Assembly (NCBI GenBank): GCA_945906915.1
Contig: CAMDSI010000053.1
Location: 1 to 11,439, forward strand
DNA length: 11,439 nucleotides
Origin: Spirosoma fluviale
GTDB taxonomy: Bacteria > Bacteroidota > Bacteroidia > Cytophagales > Spirosomataceae
Direction of reading: 5' to 3'
Made by a program: the position numbers and the translations under genes. Positions 1 to 7,285 of the stretch are shown here, one piece after another (the stretch's first letter is position 1; each line of letters starts with the position of its first letter). Under the pieces are notes generated by a model. That model saw only the letters and a list, made by a program, of their open reading frames with translations, had not been told where the DNA came from and did no database searches.

Positions 1-1169
1 GCTAATAATTGACGTCCTAAAGTCCCTTCAGCTGAATAACCAATTAATAAAATGGTAGCATAAGAATTAGAAATATTATCAGCAATATGTTGCTCTACAC
101 GACCCCCAGAAATCATTCCAGAAGAAGAGAGGATAATACAAGGTTCGCGGTAATCACGAATGGCCCTACTTTCCTTTTCTGTTTGAAGGAATATCAAATT
201 ATCCACATCAAATAACTCCTCATTTTCTTTATGAAATTCACGAGCCTCTGGATTTAAGTAGGATAAATACTTAGAATAGATCTTAGTAGAACTGCGACCC
301 ATCGGGCTATCCGTAAATACGCGTACTGCTGGAAAATTACGCTCTTCGATTAATTTATTCAAAGTATATAATACAGCCTGTGTTCGACCTACAGAGAAAG
401 CAGGAATAATTAATCTACCTGGACGATCGATACAGGTCTCTTTTATCACTTTTCCCAAAGCATCCATTGGACTATCTTTATCCGCATGAATACGATTTCC
501 ATAAGTGGTCTCACATATCAAATAATCTACTTCAGGAAAAGGCTGAGGATCAATATGCAAAGGATAATTCGCACGACCAATATCTCCACTAAATCCAATT
601 TTCTTCGTCTCTCCTTTCTCCGTAACCGAAATAAGTACATGCGCGGCCCCTAATAAGTGCCCTGCTGGAACAAAAGTTATTTCTAAGCCGGGAAATACAA
701 TAAATCTTCGATTGAACTGAAGAGTTACAAAATTCTCCAGGGCATTCTCCACATCTTTTTGAAGGTAAAGATCGCCTTTTCGCAAAAGTCGATCCATTTG
801 CTTGTGCTTTTTACGACTTTCCCCTTGCGCTGCGCGTAAACGGCGTAAATGGAGACTAGCTGAATCCATTAATAATAACTCTGATAAATCAGCCGTGGGA
901 GGCGTACACAAAATTTGACCTTCATAACCTTCCCGATAAAGCATCGGTATATTACCAGAGTGGTCAATGTGAGCATGAGTAAGAATCACCAAGTTAATTA
1001 GTGAGGCATCGAAAGGAAAAAAAGATTTTTGCTCCACCGGTTCATCGAAGTCGATTTTACGCTCCATGTCCGTTCCACAATCGATTAATATTTGATAGCC
1101 GTCATCCAATATCAACAGAAACATACTTCCTGTTACCTGTCTAGCGGCTCCTAAAAAGGATAATTGCAT
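1..1169 (-). CDS. Beta-CASP metallo-beta-lactamase-fold RNA exonuclease (3' end cut by window start)
   Basis: Reading from the ATG at 1169, the frame stays open for 389 codons to the window start, so the C-terminus is missing. It opens with MQLSFLGAARQVTGS, as is typical of prokaryotic beta-CASP ribonucleases. The metal-binding motif HAHIDH is at residues 65-70, the third-motif His in PAGHLLGAAH is H171, and the bridging Asp in FSGDIG is D196. The beta-CASP insert follows: acidic motif A in ETTYGN (220-225), then SSSGMISGGR (348-357) and GYSAEGTLGR near the cut. The final His motif expected in the family lies beyond the window. Members are two-metal Zn-dependent RNA-processing or decay nucleases in the cytoplasm (YSH1/CPSF-73-like). 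Family assignment is firm; the RNA substrate is unknown. The ATG has no Shine-Dalgarno sequence, and a hairpin ends just upstream of it. Confidence 0.93.
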   Translation of the reverse strand, partial: MQLSFLGAARQVTGSMFLLILDDGYQILIDCGTDMERKIDFDEPVEQKSFFPFDASLINLVILTHAHIDHSGNIPMLYREGYEGQILCTPPTADLSELLLMDSASLHLRRLRAAQGESRKKHKQMDRLLRKGDLYLQKDVENALENFVTLQFNRRFIVFPGLEITFVPAGHLLGAAHVLISVTEKGETKKIGFSGDIGRANYPLHIDPQPFPEVDYLICETTYGNRIHADKDSPMDALGKVIKETCIDRPGRLIIPAFSVGRTQAVLYTLNKLIEERNFPAVRVFTDSPMGRSSTKIYSKYLSYLNPEAREFHKENEELFDVDNLIFLQTEKESRAIRDYREPCIILSSSGMISGGRVEQHIADNISNSYATILLIGYSAEGTLGRQLL

Positions 1170-1170
1170 A

Positions 1171-1202
1171 GAAAAAAGAAAATAGGGGCTGCAAGAGCCC
1201 CT
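1171..1202 (-). terminator. Rho-independent terminator after the DUF6807 gene
   Basis: A perfect 7-bp G+C-rich stem (AGGGGCT at 1184-1190 with AGCCCCT at 1196-1202) encloses the 5-nt loop GCAAG. On the minus strand it is followed directly by the T-rich tail ATTTTCTTTTTTC (1182-1170), the canonical layout for a minus-strand terminator. It lies 36 bp beyond the DUF6807 stop codon. The tail ends one base before the ATG of the RNA exonuclease gene, so that gene depends on read-through or on a promoter whose transcript would carry this hairpin in its leader. Confidence 0.8.
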
Positions 1203-1211
1203 TATACCTTA

Positions 1212-1219
1212 CAAAAATA
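1212..1219 (-). promoter_or_regulatory. Possible -7 element upstream of the beta-CASP nuclease gene
   Basis: On the minus strand this reads TATTTTTG, a full match to the Bacteroidota -7 consensus TAnnTTTG, about 43 bp before the nuclease ATG. I see no convincing TTTG -33 element at the expected 19-21 bp spacing, and this A+T-rich DNA will contain such octamers by chance. If it is real, the transcript would begin near 1205 and carry the 1184-1202 hairpin as its 5' leader. Confidence 0.25.
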
Positions 1220-1237
1220 AGAGTATTTTCTTAGAAA

Positions 1238-2272
1238 TTAGTTGACAGCAGAGAATTCCGCTTGAATTTTGTCTAATTCTTCTTTCGTATTTAATCGATC
1301 AGATAGTAAAGTACGGTAGCGGAAAGTAACAGACTCTCCTTTTTTCAAAGTCAAATTACGTTCATCCTTTCCATTACTAAACACCTTAGCTCCTAATGGA
1401 TTCACTGCAAACAAACCATAGCCACGAGCATGCCAATAGCTAGGATAAGATACATTAGATGGATGATCAAAAATAGTCACTGAAATAGGGTGTTTGTCCA
1501 TTTCTCCGTGCAAATTCATCCATTTAGCGCGTGTACTCCAAACAGCCTCTCCCTTCACTCCTTCTGAGCTCAAATAATCTCCACTCACGCCCGTATTATC
1601 CATCACGGGAACCTTCGTCTCCACTCCGTGCGCATCGGTAAATACATCCGGCTTATTAGAAGGAATTTCTAATTGACGTGCGACACGGATAGCGAACATT
1701 CCATCCTTCACATCTTTAAATAAAACACGATCCGCTACAGCCGTTAATGTAGTGATGCGATCTACCGTTCTTGAATCTGCCGTACCTGAAAATACATAAG
1801 TCGTCTTTTCTAGTAAGACTTTTTGGCCTTTACCATCATTATCAATCCAGTCAGCAGAAACCACTAGCAAACCTTTCTTCGCATCTTGCTTTATAATGGA
1901 AGAGTGAACGATCGTTCCCATCTTATGCGTTTGTAAAGAGGCGATGATATTAGTTGAGTTGTTCCAATAATCAAAACCATTCACATCCTCGTAATTCAAC
2001 CACATGCCTACATGATGTGGATGATCTACACGCTCCCCAGCCCGAGGAGCCATCGGATAACCACGCGTGATGGTCGTGCCTTGGGCAGAAATTAAAGGAA
2101 ATAAAACCGCTTTCTTTAATACATTTTCTCCTGGGAAGAAATACGACGTAAACGGCTTTCCTCCTACGGAAACATCGACAGACGTTTTACCATTCTTAAA
2201 TGAAACAGGAAGATTTTGAGCTATCGAGCTAAATCCAACAAGTCCTAAACATAAGGTTAATATCTTTTTCAT
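1238..2272 (-). CDS. Secreted DUF6807 family protein (old database name 'PmoA')
   Basis: The 344-residue protein starts with a Sec signal peptide (MKKI, hydrophobic core, likely cut after the Ala-Gln near residues 18-19), so it should be periplasmic or surface-exposed. Family landmarks are the DHPHH motif at 83-87 followed by VGMW, the segment DGMFAIRVA around 190-198, and the C-terminal block DHPSN...YWHARGYGLFAVNPLG spanning about 269-294. Members are often labelled 'methane oxygenase PmoA', but the sequence has nothing of the membrane-integral methane monooxygenase subunit and that name should be ignored. The family is common in Bacteroidota and Planctomycetota next to carbohydrate-use genes; its biochemical activity is not established to my knowledge. 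Here it is the last gene behind a SusC/SusD pair, so a role in handling the imported substrate is plausible inference. A terminator lies on each side. Confidence 0.88.
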   Translation of the reverse strand: MKKILTLCLGLVGFSSIAQNLPVSFKNGKTSVDVSVGGKPFTSYFFPGENVLKKAVLFPLISAQGTTITRGYPMAPRAGERVDHPHHVGMWLNYEDVNGFDYWNNSTNIIASLQTHKMGTIVHSSIIKQDAKKGLLVVSADWIDNDGKGQKVLLEKTTYVFSGTADSRTVDRITTLTAVADRVLFKDVKDGMFAIRVARQLEIPSNKPDVFTDAHGVETKVPVMDNTGVSGDYLSSEGVKGEAVWSTRAKWMNLHGEMDKHPISVTIFDHPSNVSYPSYWHARGYGLFAVNPLGAKVFSNGKDERNLTLKKGESVTFRYRTLLSDRLNTKEELDKIQAEFSAVN

Positions 2273-2275
2273 AGT

Positions 2276-2319
2276 GCTTATTAAATAAAATTCCGAAGGC
2301 CAAATGACCTTCGGAATTT
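2276..2319 (-). terminator. Terminator after the susD-like gene
   Basis: A 12-bp perfect stem (2288-2299 with 2308-2319, core TTCCGAAGG/CCTTCGGAA) encloses an 8-nt loop. On the minus strand the stem ends in TTT and continues TATTT, giving a T-rich tail. It sits 22 bp past the SusD stop codon, and its tail ends a few bases before the DUF6807 ATG at 2272. No separate promoter fits between it and that ATG, so DUF6807 expression probably relies on partial read-through. Confidence 0.8.
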
Positions 2320-2341
2320 AAGTTAAGAAATCAAATTAAAC

Positions 2342-4015
2342 TTAGTATCCTGAATTTTGAGGGAATCCTCCGTTTTCAGATAAATCCACTTGCTTTTGTG
2401 GAATAGGACGAACATAATGTATATCCCTTACACCTACAGCACCGTCTGTATTATAAAGCTTAACACGCTCCACTAAGTTGTTCCAACGTTTTAAGTCCAT
2501 CCAGCGTGTTTGCTCTCCAGCTAATTCACGAGCACGTTCTTCCATGATTAAGTTCATATCTACAGCTGTCACTTTCATTGCATCTTCTTTACCTTTAGCA
2601 GCTGCACGAACACGAACCATATTGATAGCCGTCACTGATTCAGCCTGTTTTCCTAATTTGAATTGAGCTTCCGCTAACATCAAATAAGTATCCGCTAAAC
2701 GGTGTACGAAATAATCTCGAGAACCATTCTCATACGTCATATCCGGACGAAGTGGATCGAAGAATTTCTGTAATGTAGGGAACAAAGCAAAGTTGTACAA
2801 ACTAGGAACCAATACTTGGTATTTCTTAGCAGCACGCTCAGCTAAAGTCATTTCATATCCAGGAATAAAGATAGCTGTATCACCGGCCTTATAAGTTAAC
2901 GTAGCTTTAGAAGCATCGAAACTTGTATTGATAGGTGTAGCAGATGGCTTATTCGATAACCAAGTATCTTTAAATGTTTTCTTGTAACGCGTATCGTTCA
3001 CACGATCAGCAAATACCGTATTCAACAAATAAGGAGTAGGCTTCAAACGCTTAAATGGACGACCATTCACTACATCACGTTGCATACCAGGCTGCGTATC
3101 ATATTGCATACCAAAGTACAAGTGAAGCTTATTACCCTGGTTATCCACAAATCCATTTGTTAATGGATCTGACGTATATTGAACCGCAAAGATAACTTCA
3201 TTATTGACTTGATTAGCTTGATCAAAAACGGAAGAAAAATCCGGTAATAAAGCAAAACCGTAATTAGCAATTACCGTATTACATAAAGTTGCCGCATTCG
3301 CATAGTCAGTTGACTCTGAGAACTTGGACGATGCGCGAGTCAAGTATACTTTAGCTAACAAATTTTCTGCAGCTGGCTTAGTTGCACGACCATAGTCTCC
3401 TGCCGCTTTAACAGCAGGTAAAACAGCAATAGCCTCTTTTAAATCGGTCTCAATTTGCTTATAAACTGCTTGTTCCGTTGCACGAGTAGCCGCTTTAGTA
3501 GGGCCAGTAGTTTCTTTTAAACGAAGATCTAAAGGTCCAAACTGCTGCACTAAGATAAAGTAGTAGTGAGCACGCAAATACTTCATTTCAGCCACACGTG
3601 TTGCTTTTACAGCATCAGTTATACCCGTAACTGCAGGAGCACGATCAATAACTGCATTAATCGTATTGATACCTTTATAGGTCTCATCCCATAATTGAGC
3701 TAAGATATCTACAGAAGATGTCAATTGTGAATCATAAAAGTGGAACCCTTTATAAGATCCATCCGCACCAGCGCTATAGATATCTGTTCCATATTCTGAC
3801 ATGGTTAAACCACGTTCCGTTGCGTAAAATGAACGCAAAGGAGTATAAGCAGCATTTGTAGCAGCCACGAATCCTGGAGTCGTAGCAATGTAATCATTAC
3901 TGATAGAAGAAACCACTGTCTCTTTCAGTAGATCACTACAAGAGGCAGTACCCAACATAATCGCTGAAGCAATACCTACTATTTTTAATGAATTTTTGAT
4001 ATATAAACTTTTCAT
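2342..4015 (-). CDS. SusD/RagB-family outer-membrane lipoprotein
   Basis: The 557-residue lipoprotein has a signal peptide ending in the lipobox GTASC, with Cys26 as the likely lipidated residue, followed by SDLLKE. SusD proteins sit on the cell surface as a lid over their SusC partner and bind the substrate. The N-terminal SusD-like TPR-rich domain covers roughly residues 90-230 (landmark KYLRAHYYF). The C-terminal RagB/SusD domain carries EERARELAGE (492-500) and RWMDLKRW (504-511). The end shows the family hallmark RPIPQ (536-540) followed by DL...QNSGY. Length is normal for the family. The ATG is 11 bp after the SusC stop codon, so the two are co-transcribed. Substrate cannot be predicted reliably from sequence alone. 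Confidence 0.97.
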   Translation of the reverse strand: MKSLYIKNSLKIVGIASAIMLGTASCSDLLKETVVSSISNDYIATTPGFVAATNAAYTPLRSFYATERGLTMSEYGTDIYSAGADGSYKGFHFYDSQLTSSVDILAQLWDETYKGINTINAVIDRAPAVTGITDAVKATRVAEMKYLRAHYYFILVQQFGPLDLRLKETTGPTKAATRATEQAVYKQIETDLKEAIAVLPAVKAAGDYGRATKPAAENLLAKVYLTRASSKFSESTDYANAATLCNTVIANYGFALLPDFSSVFDQANQVNNEVIFAVQYTSDPLTNGFVDNQGNKLHLYFGMQYDTQPGMQRDVVNGRPFKRLKPTPYLLNTVFADRVNDTRYKKTFKDTWLSNKPSATPINTSFDASKATLTYKAGDTAIFIPGYEMTLAERAAKKYQVLVPSLYNFALFPTLQKFFDPLRPDMTYENGSRDYFVHRLADTYLMLAEAQFKLGKQAESVTAINMVRVRAAAKGKEDAMKVTAVDMNLIMEERARELAGEQTRWMDLKRWNNLVERVKLYNTDGAVGVRDIHYVRPIPQKQVDLSENGGFPQNSGY

Positions 4016-4026
4016 TATTTCAGGGA

Positions 4027-7000
4027 TTAAAATTTAATATTTAAACCAAACGTTGATACCTGCGTAGCCGGAGTCACGTTGTTATCTACGTTACCATTGG
4101 ATGTTTCTGGGTCAACACCATTTTCTTTCGAACGATAGTTAGAGAAGATAAATGGTTGCTGAATACTAGCAAATAAACGTAAAGAAGAAAGTCCAAGTTT
4201 CTGCGCTGTTTTAGCAGGGAAACTATATCCTACATTTATGTTACGAACCTTGATGAAAGAACCATCATAGTACATAATCGCTGTATTATATGCCGGGAAT
4301 TCCTGGTTAAAGTTAGGACGAGGATACTTAGCACCCGGATTATTCGGAGTCCAATAATCCACCTTAATTTGGTTATAACGACCTTGTAGATAGTTAGAGT
4401 TTTGGTGGAATCTAGAGACGATCATTTGTCCTTGACGTGTAAACAGGAAGAAAGACAAATCGAATCCTTTGTAAGAAAAACGATTTGTAATACCACCAGT
4501 CCATGTAGGAACATCAGAACCTAATAATACACGATCATCAGCCGTAATCTTTCCATCATTGTTAGAATCTCTCACTTTAATTTGACCTACTGTAAAGCCC
4601 ATCGCTTTTGCTTTATCAGATTCAGCAGTTTGCCAAATACCAGCATACTCATAATCAAAGTAAGAATTCAACGGCTTACCAATAAACCAACGGTTACCTA
4701 CGTCATCTTTCTTTCCATTATAAAGAGAAACAATTTCCTCCGTGTTTTTGTAGAATACAAAATCAGTACTCCATTTAAAACCATTAGCTGCATCAATATT
4801 ATTAGTTGTTAATGAAAGTTCAATACCTCGGTTCATTGTCTCCCCTACGTTACGAGTAACGGCCGCGAAACCTGTTGAAGTTGGTAATTGATCTGACAAT
4901 AACAAATCAGTTGTATTGGTTTGGTAATATTCAGCTGAACCAGAAACGCGACCTCTCCATACAGAGAAATCAACCCCTATGTTTTGTGAAGTGGACGTTT
5001 CCCATTTCAAATCCGCATTACCGATTGTATTAGGACGGTATCCATAAGCTGCTGTATTATTCCAAGCGTAAGATGTACGACCTTCTAAACCCACTGTTTG
5101 GTAAGGAGAAAGACCTTGATTACCTACTTGAGCATAGGAAGCACGAATCTTTAATTCATCTAACCAAGTTAAATCTTTCATAAAGTTTTCTTGGTGAACA
5201 TTCCAACCCAAAGCAACCCCTGGGAAGTTACCCCACTTCGAATTTTGACCGAAACGAGATGAACCATCACGACGAGCAGTTACCGTTAATAAATACTTGC
5301 CTTTGTAATCATAGTTAATACGAGCCATATACGAAGCGATTGTCCACTGAATCAAGTTAGAACCTACACCTAGAATAGAAGAGGCATTTCCTACGTTGTA
5401 AAACTGTTGCGTCTCCACTGGAACACCTAAAACACTTTGAGTATACTGCTCAAAATTATCACGTTGCATGGATTGCAATAGAGTAACACCTAAGTTGTGA
5501 TTCTTAAATTGCTTATTATATGTTACGATATTTTCAATTGTATAGTTAAAGCCAAAACGATTATCCGTAGTTGCTGTAGGATTACCACCTTTAATAGCAT
5601 TTGTTAATGCACCATAAAAACGACCATTACGAGAAATCGTAAAGTCAGGTCCAAAGTTTACGCGGTATTTCAAACCTTCTGCTAATTGCAACTCAGCATA
5701 AATACTGTTAAACATTCGGTATTTTTTAGTCTCATCAACAACAGCTCCAGGAACGATCTCATTCAATGGATTTGTTAATAAAGCATCATCCGTTTGCTGG
5801 AAAATTAAGTTGCCACTATCATCATACGCTTTCGCTAATGGATTTTGTGACATCAAGAAACCATAAGGGTTGATGTTAGCTCCATTCGTAACAGCATACA
5901 TTAAATAAGAAGATGCACCTACTTTTAAACGCTTGTTTACTTGATGGTCAACACTTGCTCTGAATGAATAACGTGTGAAATCTAATCCTTGAATAATACC
6001 GTTATCATTGAAATATCCAGCATTAATGGAGAACTGAGTCTTTTCATTACCACCTTGAACACCAATAGCATGGTTTTGCTGCATTCCTTTTCTAACCATC
6101 ATATCTTGGTAATCAAGTGAACGGCCTTTCGCAATACCATCTAATTCGATAGGCGTAAATAACTTAGAATCAGCAAAAGCATCAATAACGCCAGTTGGTA
6201 CTAGGTTACCATTCGCATCCTTATAGGTATTGATCGTACGACGTGACTCACGCTTCATTTCAGCATATTCAGCACCTGAAAATAAGTTTATCTTATCAAG
6301 TGACTGAGTCGAACCAACGTATGAATCATAAGAAATAACCGTTTTACCATCCTTAGATCCGCGTTTAGTTGTAATCAAAACAACCCCATTCGCACCACGA
6401 GCACCATAGATAGCTGTAGCCGTTGCATCTTTCAAGATTTCCATAGAAGCTACATCATTCGGGTTCATATCTTCATAACCACCAGAAAGAGGTATACCAT
6501 CTACTACATATAATGGATCATTACCGGCGTTGAATGAACGACGACCACGAATTAAAACACGAGGAACAGTACCTGGCTTAGAACCAGATTGCGCTACGTC
6601 CACCCCTGCCACACGACCTTGCATCGCTTGACCTAAGTTAGTAATAGGCATCTCGGTGATTTGCTTAGCAGTCACAGAAGAAATCGCACCAGTCAATTGG
6701 CTTTTCTTTTGTGTACCATAACCTACCACCACCACTTCTTGTAAAGACTTAGTATCAGCACTTAAAGCCACATTGATCTGTGTTTTAGAACCTACTGCCA
6801 CTTCTTGTGTATTTGTTCCCACAGCAGAGAAAACTAGTACAGCAGAGTTACCCACCGCAATTTTATAGTTTCCATCCGCATCAGTTGAAGTACCTTTAGA
6901 AGTACCTTTTACTGAAACGCTTGCTCCTGGAATACCAGAACCATCATCAGATGACGTTACTTTGCCTGAGACCGTCCGATCTTGGGCAAAAATTTGAATG

Positions 7001-7056
7001 CTCAATAACAGCATAATACCGCTAAGGAGCACCTTGGAAAGTAATTTTTTTCTCAT
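4027..7056 (-). CDS. SusC/RagA-family TonB-dependent outer-membrane transporter
   Basis: The 1009-residue protein has a Sec signal peptide (about residues 1-25, ending FAQ). A carboxypeptidase-D regulatory-like domain follows (about 27-104, with GIPGASVSVKGT and TDADGNYKI), then a TonB-box-like EVVVVGYG (107-114). The plug domain (about 116-235) holds the SusC signatures GRVAGVDV, PLYVVDGIP and EILKDATATAIYGARGANGVVLITTK. The rest is the 22-strand beta-barrel, ending in a terminal strand FGLNIKF with the usual C-terminal Phe. A calcium-loop-like DSNNDGKITADD (830-841) is a frequent feature of SusC barrels. There is no N-terminal STN signalling domain. It imports the ligand captured by the downstream SusD partner, using TonB-ExbBD energy. 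Substrate class (glycan, glycoside or peptide) is undetermined; the DUF6807 neighbour favours carbohydrate. Confidence 0.97.
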   Translation of the reverse strand: MRKKLLSKVLLSGIMLLLSIQIFAQDRTVSGKVTSSDDGSGIPGASVSVKGTSKGTSTDADGNYKIAVGNSAVLVFSAVGTNTQEVAVGSKTQINVALSADTKSLQEVVVVGYGTQKKSQLTGAISSVTAKQITEMPITNLGQAMQGRVAGVDVAQSGSKPGTVPRVLIRGRRSFNAGNDPLYVVDGIPLSGGYEDMNPNDVASMEILKDATATAIYGARGANGVVLITTKRGSKDGKTVISYDSYVGSTQSLDKINLFSGAEYAEMKRESRRTINTYKDANGNLVPTGVIDAFADSKLFTPIELDGIAKGRSLDYQDMMVRKGMQQNHAIGVQGGNEKTQFSINAGYFNDNGIIQGLDFTRYSFRASVDHQVNKRLKVGASSYLMYAVTNGANINPYGFLMSQNPLAKAYDDSGNLIFQQTDDALLTNPLNEIVPGAVVDETKKYRMFNSIYAELQLAEGLKYRVNFGPDFTISRNGRFYGALTNAIKGGNPTATTDNRFGFNYTIENIVTYNKQFKNHNLGVTLLQSMQRDNFEQYTQSVLGVPVETQQFYNVGNASSILGVGSNLIQWTIASYMARINYDYKGKYLLTVTARRDGSSRFGQNSKWGNFPGVALGWNVHQENFMKDLTWLDELKIRASYAQVGNQGLSPYQTVGLEGRTSYAWNNTAAYGYRPNTIGNADLKWETSTSQNIGVDFSVWRGRVSGSAEYYQTNTTDLLLSDQLPTSTGFAAVTRNVGETMNRGIELSLTTNNIDAANGFKWSTDFVFYKNTEEIVSLYNGKKDDVGNRWFIGKPLNSYFDYEYAGIWQTAESDKAKAMGFTVGQIKVRDSNNDGKITADDRVLLGSDVPTWTGGITNRFSYKGFDLSFFLFTRQGQMIVSRFHQNSNYLQGRYNQIKVDYWTPNNPGAKYPRPNFNQEFPAYNTAIMYYDGSFIKVRNINVGYSFPAKTAQKLGLSSLRLFASIQQPFIFSNYRSKENGVDPETSNGNVDNNVTPATQVSTFGLNIKF

Positions 7057-7080
7057 AGGGTAATTAAAATTAAGTTGTTT

Positions 7081-7132
7081 GCAAAGTCTTTTGTATCCTA
7101 TCCCACAAGGCTTTGCATTCTTGTTGGGATAA
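7081..7132 (-). promoter_or_regulatory. Structured susC leader: hairpin and possible H-type pseudoknot
   Basis: On the minus strand, TATCCCAACAAG (7132-7121) pairs with CTTGTGGGATA (7109-7099), giving 11 bp with one bulged A around a loop that contains GCAAAG (7116-7111). Downstream, CTTTGC (7086-7081) is exactly complementary to that loop segment, so an H-type pseudoknot is possible, with an A-rich crossing strand. The downstream pairing partner ends 24 nt before the SusC ATG at 7056. There is no poly-U run after it, so it is not a terminator. It resembles no riboswitch class I can name. Confidence 0.5.
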
Positions 7133-7190
7133 TCTTAAGGGTTTAATTGGGTACTTATTTACTATTTTTAATCTCTTTATCCAGCTCATT

Positions 7191-7237
7191 CTTTTCGATA
7201 ACATTTCAATCTTATTAAGATTATATATGCCGAAAAG
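7191..7237. promoter_or_regulatory. Nested dyad over the probable susC transcription start
   Basis: A perfect 15-bp inverted repeat AATCTTATTAAGATT (7208-7222) lies inside a wider pair of arms, CTTTTCG (7191-7197) and CGAAAAG (7231-7237), each 8-10 bp from the inner element. The inner loop is a single base, so it suits a protein operator better than an RNA hairpin. The outer right arm abuts the candidate -7 element at 7238-7245, so a bound protein would cover the start site. The cognate regulator is unknown. Confidence 0.4.
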
Positions 7238-7245
7238 CAAAAATA
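7238..7245 (-). promoter_or_regulatory. Candidate -7 element of the susC-susD unit
   Basis: On the minus strand this reads TATTTTTG, matching the Bacteroidota -7 consensus TAnnTTTG. It lies 41 bp beyond the sigma-factor stop codon and about 180 bp before the SusC ATG. Only a weak -33 candidate (TTTA about 18 bp upstream) is present, so recognition by the housekeeping sigma factor is uncertain. Initiation here would give a leader of roughly 170 nt that includes the structured region at 7081-7132. Confidence 0.35.
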
Positions 7246-7285
7246 CTATACGATTTACTCAATTAAATCTTATAATTATTCCATA

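Noticed and set aside
1..1169. Beta-lactamase (antibiotic resistance) reading of the metallo-beta-lactamase fold
   Set aside because: The ETTYGN and SSSGMISGGR beta-CASP motifs and the lack of a signal peptide place it with RNA-processing nucleases.
1238..2272. Methane monooxygenase subunit A (PmoA)
   Set aside because: The protein is soluble and secreted, with no multiple transmembrane helices. The label is a historic database name for the DUF6807 family.
2478..2666. Plus-strand 62-codon open frame inside the susD-like gene
   Set aside because: It lies wholly opposite the conserved C-terminal domain of SusD, its translation shows no recognisable domain, and no promoter signal precedes it. 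It is an antisense shadow.
4534..4569. Dockerin or cellulosome module in the SusC-like protein (DSNNDGKITADD)
   Set aside because: It is a single calcium-loop-like segment in the barrel domain that is common in SusC proteins; a dockerin needs a duplicated module and a cohesin partner.
4582..4812. Plus-strand 76-codon open frame inside the susC-like gene
   Set aside because: It lies antisense to the SusC barrel region and its composition reflects the reverse complement of that coding sequence; there are no features of its own.
7208..7222. AATCTTATTAAGATT as a terminator of the sigma gene
   Set aside because: The loop would be one base, the stem is A+T-rich and no T-run follows on the minus strand. 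An operator is the better reading.
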